64,000 nucleotides of DNA, taken from Struthidea cinerea (lineage: Eukaryota > Chordata > Aves > Passeriformes > Corcoracidae). The DNA lies in contig VZTI01000620.1 of the NCBI GenBank assembly GCA_013397865.1, positions 345,776 to 409,775 of the forward strand, in the 5' to 3' direction. The position numbers were made by a program, and so were the translations under genes. The number at the start of each line of letters is the position of its first letter. Position 1 is the stretch's first letter. This document shows positions 28,501-43,500 of this stretch, piece by piece. The notes below the pieces were generated by a model, which saw only the letters and a list, made by a program, of their open reading frames with translations, did no database searches and was not told where the DNA came from.

Positions 28501-31500
28501 CAATGAAGGGTATTTGTCTGATGAAGCGTCCAAATTAACTCTGGCTGAAGCTACCACTGGAATAGAGAATTTCTTAGGAACCTCAAAGAATTTTTTCATG
28601 CTCACTTCTACATTGTAATCCACGTACTTCAGCTCTGGGGGGTGCTTACGAGGTTTCAGAAGTGCACATCTCTGCAAGTGAAGCAATAATGTATAAATCT
28701 GAACAATTATATAAAATTTTCAAGTTAAGAAATGCAAAACTATATAGGCTTAATTCTAAAATTGAATTGTCAATTAAGCAACTTACATAGCAATTTTGAG
28801 TGATCCTTCCAAATAAAAACTGTCTTGTAAAATATTTTTAGACATCATGCATCTGAAACATTTGTTTAAGAAAAATGCATTTTTAAATTTACAGTAAAAC
28901 CACATCCTAACCAGAAAAAAGCTCTGCTAGCCTTTATGCGTACGCAGGAAAGGCAAGAAAAGGGGGAAAAAAAACCATAAAAAAATATTTTGTATCAGTT
29001 GTATAAACATGCTTCTTTTCCTACTTCATAAAGTTTCTGAGTAATAAGAAGCATGAAGAAGAAAAATTATTTTGCTATTTGGCAAGGGATAACTATTAGC
29101 TGAGTTAACTGATATTTCAATGTTGATAATGTATTTTAGAAATTAGGGCATTTAGGATCAATTCTAGGGACACATAAGCTCTTCTTCTTGGTAAAAAGCA
29201 TTGCTAATCAACAGCATGAAACATATTAGTAAAGGATTAGCAAAGTATATTAAGGCAAGCTCAATAGAGGCATCTGAACCTCTTAATGAACTTAATTTGA
29301 CTCCTGTAGGATAAAAATACAAAAATACTGCAATGATTTAATACACTACTTGCTCAAAATTGCCATTTTCAATCCAATAACACACTATAATTGCAATGCT
29401 CAAGAGTAATTGTAAGTTGAACAAATTTAAAACCTAGTAATGTCTTTTTTACAGACAAGACTTTGAATTAATGACTGTTGTGAGCTATCTTGAAGCAAAT
29501 CTAGGGCGGAGATAAATACAGAAATATTCCTGTTTTGCTAAGAAAACTGGTTGATCCCCAAACTCCGTTGCTTTAAAATACTGCCAGGACAGCAGGTATC
29601 ACAGTACATACGTCACTGGACCAAGGAATGCAAATCCATTGTGTGAGTTCAAAAACTCAACTTAAAAGGAAAATCAATTTTTCTTAAAGATTGCCATTAG
29701 GTGTAAAATGGTCAAATTACTATTTAAATCAAGTAGGCTTGGGTTCTGCTTTGGGTTGGTGGTGGGGTTTTTTTGGTTTGGGTTTTTTTTTGCCTGTTTT
29801 AATACAAATTTCATATTCCCTTGCTGGTTTTAGAAAGCAGATCTACCCTCTGACATTGCTTTGTTTTGACCATTAATCTATCTATCCATAGCATCAATAT
29901 AATGTTAAATACAAAGTACATATGGACTTTGGGGACCTGTTAAGATTTAGCTGTTAATATAGGTTTTTTGGCACAATAAATATAGAAACAGGTAATTATT
30001 CAAAATTCTTGTTCTATGAAGAGCAACTGGGCAGATGTATTTGACTAAAGAAATTCACATCAAACCAAATTGTTAGGATAGTTCTTGTATTACTGTATTT
30101 GCACAACTTCTATGGTGCAAATATAATTTACAGAGGGAACAGGAAAAATTGTTATGTGAGTTGAAAAGCTAAGCTCACTATTTATTAATTTCTATCATAC
30201 AAGACTGAACTCCCACATTACTCTCTCATACACACACATAAAATGAATAAAAAAATCAAAGATGCAAATAATGCAATTGCCATATTAATTGCAAGTTCCA
30301 CTTCTCTCTGATAGGAATGAAATGCCAGAAGACTTTGCAGTGGGAAAAAAAATTCATTCTCACTTAAAATGGGAAGTTTCTAACCAAAAGAATTACATAC
30401 ATTTACCAGTTTAAATTTGATTTGATCTTCTGCATAATCAAATATAAATTTATACCTACACATGACTTTCGTAACTAGATTATTTTCCAACACTGAAATA
30501 AAAATCCAACATGATTACGCAGCTTTGTTAAATATTAATTGAAAAAATAATTGTAAGATGACCTTTCCTGGAGCACTGAACACATTTAAATTATAATTAT
30601 CTTGAAGAAATGTCTTATGATTTAAAAAATCACTGAAATACTTACACTTGTTCATGTTATCTCATTTTAAAATATATGTTAGGAAAAAAACCCAGTTGGT
30701 TAGTATTACATAGTCTATGAATATTTCAAATATTTCCTGGAATCTTGTAAAGAAGTAGAGAATGAAAATATTTTCTAATGAAAGATCTAGTTGGAAAAGA
30801 AAATTCTGCAAACATACACAAGACTAAACTTTGCTGCCTCGTAGGCTAATATTTCCAAGTGAAAACGTCAACACAGTTCAGATGAATGCTGTAACTGCTC
30901 CAATTTTTAATATTTTTGTGGGAAGTGAGAGTTAAATAGAATTTAATACTTTTTAACTCTCATGATCAATGCAGATCTAAGGCCACTCTGTTACAAAAAT
31001 ACAGATTCCAAGCACTTCTACTTCATCAGCCTGATGGTTCATGATATTCCAAGTGTGAAAGTCTTATTACCAGCTAAGAATAGTATTTGCATTCAGTTCC
31101 CAGGATTAATTACTTTTTAAGAATAATTTTTTGAAAAATGAATGGAGGGTATATAAAGCATCAGAATTAAACTGCATATTTTTCAAGGACTGTTTGATTT
31201 TCCAAGGCAGCTTCTTAGACGTACCATCTGCACTCTCTATGTGTGAAGGGTGGCAGATTCTGTTACAGGGTGCTGAGGCACCTCTCTCTTTCCTTGCATA
31301 TTACTGTTCTTCAAATCCTAATTTAGCACCATTTCTTCCTTCCAGAAATTAACTTCTAAAACTGTTCCTCATGAATAAAGAAATTTATTATCTCGGTGTC
31401 TCAGAACCCCTGTGATCAATCGTGTTTGCCAATCCCCCTAATCCCATATCAAAAGATAAGTGATGTAATATAAAAGACATTGGTCTCACTTGTAAATTCA

Positions 31501-34500
31501 GCAAATTGAAACCTGACCACAGGTCCTCTAGTGAAAAGTTCATTCCCGTTCAAACTAATGCAAACCTAATGCAATGCTTTATTTCCAGTACCTTCTCTGC
31601 TCAAGGACACCATTACTCTTCCTCAAAAATCCCCACATCAGTTTTTAAAAAAAGCAAATTCTTTACACTGAGCTTACAAATTTCCATAATCATACAGAAG
31701 AATACAAAAAATCCTTCTTGATCCCTGGGGGCCAATGAAGAGCCCAAACTTTGAAGATCCAATCTGGATAGCTGTAGGATGGGACTTTGTCACATCAGTT
31801 GAACAGCAGAAGCCACAGCCCCAAGTGCACAAGGTCCCTGCTCATTTTGCCTTGATCAAAACTAAAACTCATCAACACCACTATGGTGTACTAAGATAAA
31901 AGCACTCCATGTTTCTCAGTCACACAGAAATCAGGATAGAAAGGAAATGCACAATGTCCTAACAGCTGGAATGTGGTAAATGTGGTGTCCATAGTCAGAT
32001 GAGACGTGTGCTTGTGAGGAAGCAAAATGGAACCTAAGTAAATACTATTTACAGCTTAACAATGAGGGCACATCTGGACACAGTGGGAAGTGAGAGCTTT
32101 AGCTCTGGGATTCTTGTGGAACAGGACTTTTCCTATCATAACTTCTAGTTATACAAGGAGATTATTAGCATCTATGACTATGAAGAAGAAGTCAGGTATC
32201 TAGCAACTGGGTCTAAAACGAAGCATGTTATTTTGAATCTCACTTCACTGACTGCAGCATCCTTCCCCTCACAGCCCCAAGTGAATGAATTCTCATTATT
32301 GTTATTTCTTTCTTTCTTTTCTTCACTTTCCTCTACTTACTACAATTAGCAACTTCAGTCTAAACATGTTCTTCCACAGTCTCTCATCTTTTTTCCAATA
32401 CTCTCTTCCTTCCCTTGTTATCTATGTTCACCTAAACTTCCCACTTTCAGCTTTCTCTTATTCATCATTACAAATTATTCACAAAACAGCCTTTGTTAAT
32501 TATTTACAACAATGCCAGACCCAACCTTAACAGTGTCTGAGAGCTCCATCCTATATTATCTTTACTACTACCTGAAAATGTTTCAGGAAGAATTAAAGAA
32601 ACACTTAGGACGTAAGAAAATAACACAGTTTTATGGGAAAAAGATAAAAAAGTCATTATTTGTTTTACTAATTCTAATCATTTAAGCAATCAAAACAGAT
32701 CTTTGTTCCTTACAGCAAGGAAAAGAAACAGTAAAAACATAGTACAAAAGTAGCTAGGACTTTTACCCATACATATAGATGGGTCGAGTAAAATATTATA
32801 GCACTAGTTACTGATTATGCATATCCAGTTTGACTCCAAAAACACAGCCCACACTTATTACTGTTTTCTAGGTGACTTAAGTAAACATGACAAAAAAGTA
32901 CAGTTTAGAGAGACTGGAAATCATGCAATTATTTAGTTATTTACTCTTCAATTTGACAGGTAAAAAATGGACCAAGTAGTACTAATGTAAGGGTGTTTTC
33001 CCTTCTGTCCATGATTATGTCTAACATGATTATACCTGCAGGAAGCAAGTAGAAAGGTGGAATAGAAATCCAAGAGAATAACAGATTTTCAGAGAGTCTG
33101 GATTTAACCTACAACGTGTCCCAAAGGATTTCACGAGCCTAAATAATTCATTGAACCATGGGAGCTGTAGATGGGCTTTTTTCCTTTTTTGCCCTTTTTT
33201 TGTGAGGAAAGGGGAGAATTCAGACCACCTAAAACCGTACTTCAGCTACAGTTTTCACTGCAGAACACCAACCCCCTTCAAAAAAGGTTTCTCCAGTTAA
33301 TGCCACCAGAATTTCTATGCTGTCACTTTTAAACAGATAGTTGGCACAAACTTATTACAAAAAGTTAATAGGAATATGTTTCATAAGTTACTCTGCATAG
33401 TGGATACTGAGATATTTTTAATGTGTAAAATCTTTGCTATGCTAGCAAAGAGTTTATTTGTCACAAGCAAATATAAGACTTCCTGTACATGGAACAAAAT
33501 ACTTCCTTCTGCACATTAGTTTTATTTCTCACATGATAATTTATTCAGCGCTAATATCCACTGTTACGTGTTTTATAACATAATTAGGCCAATTATGCTC
33601 CACTCTTCCACAATACATGTAGTTTTAGAACTCACACTGCATCTTAGCATGTCTAGTGGTGCAAGGAGTGTTCCTATTATGTTCTCTCTTGATCTAGTCT
33701 ACAACTTCAGAGCAGTTAGACTTTTCATCAAGTATTTGCCAAGTGACTGTGATATTAAGGGACTTTAATTATGAAAAGTCAATAAAATGTTACCACAGCA
33801 GTGGATTAGCTATAATCCCAAAGGAAACTACTTGAGTCTAGACTACACAATTACAATTGTTGTTCCACTGCAAATACACAACAGATTAAAGCTATGATGT
33901 AACATTCCCTCATTTTATTTGTTTTATATTAAGTTTCAAACAAAAGGCATAAATTTAGCAACATCAAATCACAAGGGAAATTTTTTTTTCCTCTTAACAC
34001 TGGGAACCATACTCAGGGAACCGTCTAACTGGAAAGCTGGAATAACACTGCTGTCCAGCAACTGGTCTGAGGCCAGGTACCATCAGAGCACAAGGGAAAC
34101 TAAAACCCAGAGTGTGGCTATCATCCACAGACGGCTATACTTGAATTCTTCATAAGAAAAAGCCTTGTTTATTTGGCAATATTACTATTACAGATTTATT
34201 CACAAGTAATAACTGATTGTTTAATGGACTACCTTGGAGGACTTTTTGTTTCTAGATGTTGAAATCTTGGGAAAATATATATAGGTTGGAATGATACATA
34301 AGAGGGGAGCTATGCCTTAATAGAAAAATTTGTGGTATTCCAAAACTATTTTGCATTGATTGCAAGACAAGGAAAAGTCTGTCCTGCTTCTTCATTTATT
34401 CTCAAAGTCTATTGGTTTGAAAAAAAAAAAAAATCCCATTTCTTACAACAATATGCATCATGAAGGATACTAACACAGACACCTATTACATAGAATATGA

Positions 34501-37500
34501 AAGCTTTTTTAATCGACAGGTATACTTCAGAAGTAAAGTAAAATGTTAGTGCTTTTCCTAACTGCAACCAAGTTTTGTTGAAGGAAGGACATCATAATAG
34601 CACAGGGTGGCAAAGTAGCTTCAGAATGAACATGTAAAACATTGCAATGTATGAGGGGAATTGGGATTAGTAACTGTCAGGTTACAGATGTGTGAAAAAA
34701 AAATAACTTCACACAATCTCCTGAAATATAAAAACAAATCAGTCCTACAAATCAAGGACAACTAAATTTAATTGCAGCACCAGGTAAGTGCGTTTCTCAC
34801 CTCTACTCTGGACAGCCCCAATAATGCAGTTGCAACTCGAACACTGCTGCTCTGCAGAGTCCCAGTCATCAATCTCCTTTCATACTCAATAGCAGACATC
34901 TGCTGCTGTGCAGCGAGAGCCAGGGCTCTCTCTCTTGACTCATTGATCAATGGAATCCTCAGATTTTCCTCCAGAGTCTGACCAAGTCCACATTTCAAAT
35001 ATAAAACTGGCTGTGCTGTCCTTGCATCTGTTAAGAAACCCAAACAAATGAAAGAGCAAAACAAAAACAAAACCACACACCACATTTGTCAGATGCTGGT
35101 GGAACTTCAGAGAGTATTTAAAATTTCTAATCTCCAAAAAAATGTCAGAATACAAAATTCCTCCTATATTTAGTTCCATGCTATTAATCCAGTACATGCC
35201 ATTTATTACATATAATACTTTATTTTTCAACACAATAGGGAAGCAAAAATTAGCAGACTGAAATCCAACCCAAAATTTAGCTAATAAAGCTAAGAAATAG
35301 CTAATAATTAGCTAATAAAAAAAACCCCAGACTTCAGCATTGCTACTATTATCACTGTATTAAAAGTTTACCAAAATCTTTGTCCTACCTACACAACACA
35401 GCCATGGTTTTACCCCTCTAGATGATGTTAGATCCCCTCTTAAAGAAACCACCAGAAATTATTTCAAGTAGCAGCTACACTGTTTCTGAAATAGGATTGA
35501 CAAGAGTTTATCCCAGTCTGTTTGAAGACAAAAGCATTGGCATATCTGTCAAATCACATCACTGCACACAAAACTCATGTGTTTTAAAACTAGAAAAATT
35601 CCAGATAAAAATGACTTGTCCTGGTTCATCTGGCTAGCAACCTATATCCAGAAGAAGAAAATTAGAAAAATTATGAAAAAGTCTTTATGTACACCATATT
35701 GAAAACAATAGAAGAAAGATGAAGATCACCAACAACCAGCTGTTGCTCTGAAGAGAATGGACTGGAAAACATTAGAAGAAATATTGCATATTTAAATTAC
35801 AATATATTTTTTACACTTCACTACAAACAACTTTTTTTACCACATGTACTTAATTAATTTTAAGAAAAATGCATGGAAATAAAAGAACATTTACAAAAAA
35901 AAAAGTGCTCTATTTTACTCTTCTCCCTTCTGTTCACTGTACCTTCTGGGGTATCGGTAGCACACAAAACATTTGGACTATCCAATGCAGGCAATTCTGA
36001 AGGCAAAGGTAAATCACCTATTCCCTCGATCAGGTATACAAAGTCTCCAATCTGCAACACAAGGACACACATCCACACACCTCAGAAATCAACTCATGCA
36101 GAACAGAAGGCAAGATATCAAAAGTGAAAGCAAAGATATCCTAGTAACACCGAAGATCTGACCCGTGCAATAATTCACATATTCAGGAGAGCTGTTTTTT
36201 TAAACTATGCCTAAATAGAAGAAAATTATTATTTCAAGCCATTCTGAGATAACAAAGTAACTTTAATTGATAATATTAAATCTGAAAAGTCAAGAAATTT
36301 CAAAAAGTGGAATCCTTTCAAACTCCTCATACAATTTAACTGAATAAGGGTACCCTGACCCTTAAATATAGCAAAAAATGTGAATTCTTACTATGTGCTA
36401 CAGTTACTTCTAATTTAAATATGCTCTTGAGCAACCTTCATTGCTCTTCACCATTTAGATTTTTTTTTTTTAAATATTTACAATAGTTTTGAGCCAGAAA
36501 TATTTCTCTAGAAAGCAAAAAAAGAGAAGAAGTCAAGGCAGGTTAGCATCATATATAAATTCTCCTTTAAAAAGAAATAAATTTAATAAATCCTAATTAT
36601 TTCATTAGAAAATGGAAAATCTACAGAAGCTTGAAAGTAAATATAAACATGACCTAGTACAAAGAAAGATAGTCATTTTTCACAGAGGAAAGGATAAATT
36701 AACTAGCAGAGAAATAACACTTTGAATTATAGGTGGAATGAAAAGAATAAGGTGTAAATGAAAGACAGAAAAGTATTTTTGAGGAAAAGAAAACTTACTG
36801 AAAGTATTCCAAATTAGAAAGTCCACAATCAGAACGGCTCAAACTAAAAAGATATATAAATTAGGTACCATTTATCTATCTGAACTAGGTAGGAGATTTA
36901 ACATATATATCAATATTGCTTTGATAACTTCTTTGTCTTTACCACAATTTTTTTTTCAGACAATTGTAGCTTCTACTGATTGCAAGATAAAGAATTAAAT
37001 GCTTCCACAACAACCAATATAATTTGCACTGTCAGTCTCTCTTTATTTCCATAAACCATATTCTGTAAAACTCTGCCCTAAAAACATGTATTCTGTCTTT
37101 TATTCTTCATTCCAGATATGAAGGAAATAATTTAGTTCTATAATGTAGTGCATCTGCCAACCAATACAATTTTTTCCTTTTAATACTGCTCAATAACAAA
37201 AGAAAACCCTGTTTTTTCCTTTGCCTTCATTTTTAGTTTCATCAGATATTTATGTTAAGGCTGAAAACACTGCAATTGTATTTCTGAACCAGCAGAAGGA
37301 AAGCTATTCAACTTTGATGGCATTTTCTCCCTTTCCTTGATTCAAGAGCTCACACAAATCTTCCTTGAGAAGGATTAAAGAACCCTGCAGCAAAATTGGT
37401 TTCGCACACACAAACAGCCACTCCTGGGAACCAATTTAAACAGGAATTATTCCTGTTTGACACAGTGATTTGGCTCCATAAGGGCCCTTAACAAGCTCAC

Positions 37501-40500
37501 AGCACATACAACTAATTTTATGAAGGTGCTGGTTGCTGGGATGCCATTCTGCTATCAGTTACTTTTCCTGTCCTTGCTGACATCAATATGCTTATAGGAA
37601 GGAACAAACTTCCCCAATTTCCTCTTTGCTTTAAAGAATTCTGGGGTTTTGACCTCCACAGAATGCAAATCCTGTTTTCCTTCTGCTGAGCTTTTCTCCT
37701 GATGCTTTGGAACAGAATGGGTATTTCAGTGTACTTTGAGAGTTTAGCTCATATACCCATGGTTTTAATGGTTTATACTTCCATTTTCCATCAGCTGCCA
37801 CAGGACAGCATCAACACTGTGTAGGGTTTACTGTTAATGAAAATACTTAATAAAGGAGCTGTTGAACTATTTATCCAATCCCTCAGCTAACTGATATTTC
37901 AAAAGAATGAAGAGCTACTACGAATTTCCAGTTGCTCATGAAAGCCAGTAAGTAAGAGAAACAGATAGCAAAGTGTTCTCTCAATAAAAAATTTAATTTT
38001 ATATTAGACATTTAGCTGTAAAAGTCTGGACTAGCACTCTTAAACTATGATTTAATATATTATTATCATTAAAAATTCGATGTTGTTCACACTTAAATTA
38101 GCTCCCAGAAACAAAGATATATTTTAAAAAGCAACCCAGTTATATTTAACAATATGTAATAACATCTATGAAAAGATCTATGTTAAAAATCTGAAAAAAG
38201 GCCATTTCAATTTTTCCTAAAAAACAATGAAATATTGAAACAAATCCGTGAGGAATGTTATAAATGGCTTGTACTATCATTTCAAACCTTATAAAAGTTA
38301 ACATAAATTTTATTTCAAAATAAGGAACATCCTTGAGGAAGCCAGAATCAAAAAACTTTGAATCAGTTTATCCTCTTGCTGTTATTACAGATATAGAGCT
38401 GCTGCAGTGACAGATAGGATTCCTAATCAGATTCAAGCCTAGTGATTTAAATCTCAGTACCTTTTTCATTGATAGTAATGAAGGAGCAGACCTACTCTGA
38501 TTACTATTTTGGTCTGTTTGTCAAAAAGGGTAGGAAAGGTAGGTAGGAAGAAATCACAGAAATGCTAAATTAAATTATTTATTAGATTTTATATATAGCA
38601 CAAGTCCGTATTTGAATGATACAAGACTCGTCATTGTGTAAAGTAATTTGATCATCATACAGCATGGTGGCTGCACTTCTTTGTCAGTTAGATAATGGTA
38701 TGACTGAAATATTGCAGCCATATATACAATATTTAAGAAAGCCAAATTCTTCCTGTGCCATTACTGTACAGCTCTAAAATCATGTTAGCTATCTTGCAGT
38801 TTCATCTTTCCCTAGGAGATTTAATAGAATTCCTCACAAATTATGCAATTATGTAGGTGGAGCTAATTTTTCTAACCTGAGGTTCTGCATATCAAAAATT
38901 TTGCACTTTGAGGAGCCTTTAAATGCATCACATCTACTCAGCTAAGTTGGAAGGACCAGGTGTTTCAGAAAAAGTTACCATACAGGACTTAACAGCAGCT
39001 TCTCTGAGGCATTAATGCTTCCTACTGTGAAAAAGTCAACTAAATCTTTATTAAGAACAGTGACCAGTAGCTAGGTGTCTAAATTTATTTCTACATCACC
39101 ACTGGAGGCAACACTGGGGCTGTCAGAAATACACCTTTCCTTTTCCACCTGAAGTATGACCATCCTACAGCTCTGACCACATCTTTTAGATTAACATTCT
39201 TTCCTTAACATGTCTCAGTTTCCCTTCTCTTCACTATATTATTTAGCTTTAGGCTCTATTCTTTATGTAGCATGAGCCTACTCTTCTCAGCCAGGGTGTA
39301 TACTTCTGCTTCTAATAAAGAAACAACAAACAGGAAAATTGTCAATAGCAGAGATTAAAAGGGTATAAAATCATAACAGGTAAAAGGAGATTCTTCTCAG
39401 ATTTGCTCCTAGACAGCAGTAGGCCAGGTTCTTCCCTGTCTAAAGATTGCATCTAGGTATTTCATTGAATGAAACTGATGGACCCAAAATTCTTTATGAA
39501 TGTACTGCTGTTGATGTGTATTTCTTCCCTAATTAATTTCTCTCTTTGAATGATGCTGAGCACTGGATTGATTTTCCACGGAACCATCCACAAAGATTGC
39601 TAACCTCTGACACAAGGACATTCATACATTCTCTTTGTGGGGGATTCCCTGGTGTCAAAAAGGCATGAGCTCACTATTTCAGTGTATTTTCAGAATACAG
39701 AAAATCCCTCTTCTATCCCTGCTAATTTTCAAGAAAATCAAAATAACTGTACACGCTTTAAGACATCCAGCCACATAGTTTGTTTTCTTTTAAAAATGGC
39801 CAGTATTTTCAAATACTGGACAGAGTCAGAAAGATAGGCTTGGGCATCATTGTATTAGTCTTATTTTCCTTTATGAACAAGATAAAAAAATTAAGCTGGC
39901 CAGGTGGCATAGCCAAAGTCATGTTTAAACAATAAAAAATCCCATCAAACATACAAACACCAGACACTAGCAGAAGCTCCATGTTCTGTAGAAGGGAAAA
40001 GTATGGAAGCTGAGAACGTGCAGGTGAGAAAGAAAAAGTGATTTCGTTTTAGATGCATTGTTACAAATCATCAAAACATGGCAGAGAGAAAGGCAGAGGC
40101 ATGTAATTGCACAGAGGGAAAGCTGAAACACAGAGGCAGTGTTATGAAAGTAAGAAGCCAAATGCAAGCCTTGAGATTGGCCACACATAAAAGAAGATTA
40201 GAAAAACAACAGGAATTTGAAAAACATTGACAGCCAGAGACAAAACACAGTAGATAGGTTAAAGAGGTGAAGAGATGGACTAAAGACACAGAAATAAGAT
40301 TGTGACTACTGAGATAAAGGATTACAGGAACATCAAAAAGCTGGATTGCAAGGTTTTAAATTCGGAAATTTGATCAAAATCAGATCTTGGTAATTTAATT
40401 GAATTTCAATTAAGTATATATGGCAAAACCCAGGCTACATGAGTCAAGACAGACTGAAAGGTTGTGGAGCCAGTACTCATGTACAGTCTTTTCTGAATGG

Positions 40501-43500
40501 AACTCTGACAAAAAAATTTGAAAAGAGACAGTAAGGAAAATTATTATTCTATTTTGACACCATACCCTAAATACAGTGATAAATACATGGAGAAGTAGAG
40601 AACAGTAAAGTCTTTATCCATTCCCTGCCTATGCAGTATTCTTGTGCCCACATCAAGACAAATTATTTAAATTTCTTTTCCGAAGTTCAGATGCCTAGAA
40701 AAGCCACCAAAATAACATTCCTTGCAGTATTAATTTTCATTATTTAATTATTTAAAAGTGAAAAGTTGCCTGCAGCATTTCGTATAATTCTAATTATGTG
40801 GAGATTAAAGGACAGTAAACTTTGGTTTAAATTTCTTAGCTGAAGCCTGTAATCTAATGTAAATCTCCAACCAACTTTTTAAGCCACTTGTCCTCCATGA
40901 ATTATAGAAATACTATGTTTTCATGGAAAAAAATAAAGACAAAGAGTTTCATTTCCAAACACCAGCACATAGATCACGTCTTTATAATTACACATGCATG
41001 CAAAGACATCACCTTAAAATATGTATATAATTAATTTGTATCTTCATAGAATCATAGAATATGCTGAGTTGGAAGGGACCCACTAGGACCCTTGAAGTTC
41101 AACTCTTGGCCCTGCACAGGACCATCCCCAAGAGTTGCCCCATGTTCCTCAGAGCATTGTCCAAACACTTCTTGAGCTCTGTCAGGCTTGGAGCTATGAC
41201 CACTGCCCTGGGGAGCCTGCTCCAGTGCCCAAACACTCTCTGGGTGAAGAACCTTTTTCTAAGATCCAACCTAAACCTCCCCTGACACAACTTCAAGCCA
41301 TTCCCTCAGATCCTGTCACTGTCACCACAGAGATCAGTGCCTGCCCCTCCTCTGCCCCTCACCAGGAAGTTGTAACTGCAGTGAGATCCCCCCTCAGTCT
41401 CCTCTTCTCCAGGCTGAACAGACCAAGAGACCTCAGCCACTCCTCACACGGACTCCCCTCAAGGCCCTTCACCATCCTCATGGCCTCCTGCTGCAGCTCT
41501 CTAATGGCTTAGTTTCTTTTTTTATGTTGTGGCACCCAAAGCTGCCCCCAGCACTCGAGGTGAGGCCGCCCCAGTGCAGAGCAGAGCAGGACAATCCCCT
41601 CCCTTGCCCAGCTGGTGATGCTGTGCCTGAAGCCCCTCAGGACATGCTTGGCCCTCCTGGCTGCCAGGGCTCTGCTGACTCAGGTTCAAGCTGCCCTTGA
41701 TCCCCTTCCACAGCACTGCTCTCATTTACCCTATTCAATACACATAACTGGCAAACGTCCTGATTCTTACCTGACATGATAAACACAGAACACACATTCT
41801 ATTCTTACCTTTTCATTAACCAGAATGACAGTGCAGTAACGTTTTTCCTGATGAAAGGGAAGGAAGTGAATATCTAAGGCTGCAGAACCTTTCCCTTTCA
41901 AGAACAGTTTTTCAGTCGGACTGAAGAACTCATGGAGGAGGCCAGCCTGATCAGCTGTGAAAATAAATTTAAGTGGATGTTTAGATACAACAGCACATGT
42001 TGTAAAATAAAGTAGTTGCATGAGTTTAAATATAAGGATGCTGTATGCAGCCTCCTGTAGCAATCAGTATTTAAGGCACACCTGTAATCAGCAATCAGTA
42101 TTTACGGTTACAGTTGTGTAGATGTGCTGCAATATTGCACACTGTATTATTTAAATACATTTTGCTAATCACCTGTGTTCTTATTCTGTTCATTGAAACA
42201 AAACTGGGGAAAACAGACAGTTCTCACTGTTAAAAATTCCTTAAGGAGGTACAGCCTCTAAAAAAAGGTCTACTCGTGCCAGAAGGAAAAGTATAATTTA
42301 GTGCTATTTAAACAAGGGATATCACTCTCAGAGGAGCAACTATGTCTGAAATACTCTGCAATAGGCAAAACCTAAATACTGGCACATGGGCTTTTCTGCA
42401 CTGCTTTCACAAAAGCATTATGCTGAGAAAGAATCTTAGGGCTGAATCTGGCAGAGTCTGACTTTCTCATTGTATGTTTTTCATCTGCTAACCACATTTT
42501 GACAATGCAGAACCAGACCTTCATTCAAGCTTTGCTGGCTGGGTTTCTAGGCAGGACAGCAGAATTAAGAATACATGTGAAAGTTAAAACAGCACAAGTG
42601 AGTGAGATTACATAAGAAAACTATGCCAGACTCTGGCCAAATGAACAGGGATGGGACAGCCACAACTTCTCTGAGTAACCTGTTCCAGTGCCTCACCACC
42701 CTCACAGTAAGAATTTCTTCCTCATATCTGATCTAAACCTGCCTTCTTTCAGTTTAAAGACATCATCTCTTGTTCTATCACTACATACCCTTGTAAGAAG
42801 TCCCTCTCCAGCTCTCTTGTAGCCCCTCCAGGTACTGGAAGGCCACAATAAGATCACCCCAGAACCTTTTCTTCTCCAGGCTGAATTTTTGACTGTGATG
42901 CACAATTTAAGGCCAACATTTTATGAAAACTATAAATAATAGTTAATGAGCATACCCATAAATAATATTTATTGAACATACTTAGATGTCAAAATCTTGC
43001 TTCTGTAGATAATCTCATTTCTCCTGTAGTGAGACATGAGGTATTGCACAGAGGTACTTACGGCAAGTGTCTTTGTTTGAACCTTGAGGCAGGGCACCAC
43101 TTTTTGAATTTAGTATGTTATTTTCAGAACTAAAAGGAAAAAAAATAAAGCAATATTCTAAAGCTATACATTTCTGTTACCAATAGATAGCTTAATTCCC
43201 CTTTTTATTAATAAACACTTCAATACTAATAAATACTAATAAGTACTTTGTGTTTTTCAACATGAAAAAACCCCACCAAAATAGACCACTACATTTTGGA
43301 ACCATTTTCCATCCAATACTGTTAAAAACCGCTTCATCTACTTGAGGTGGCTACAGGAATGACCTATATTAACTAACATTGCAGTTAATCACTCAAAAGA
43401 AACCTAATGCAATCAAGGATTTGTCTAAAGGAGAAAGGGATGACTCTTAACCCAAACACCTTAACTCTGTTTACTACAATACTGCTTTTCAAGTGTATTT

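Noticed and set aside
41135..41512. 125-codon frame on plus
   Set aside because: It is the reverse strand of a CR1 copy.
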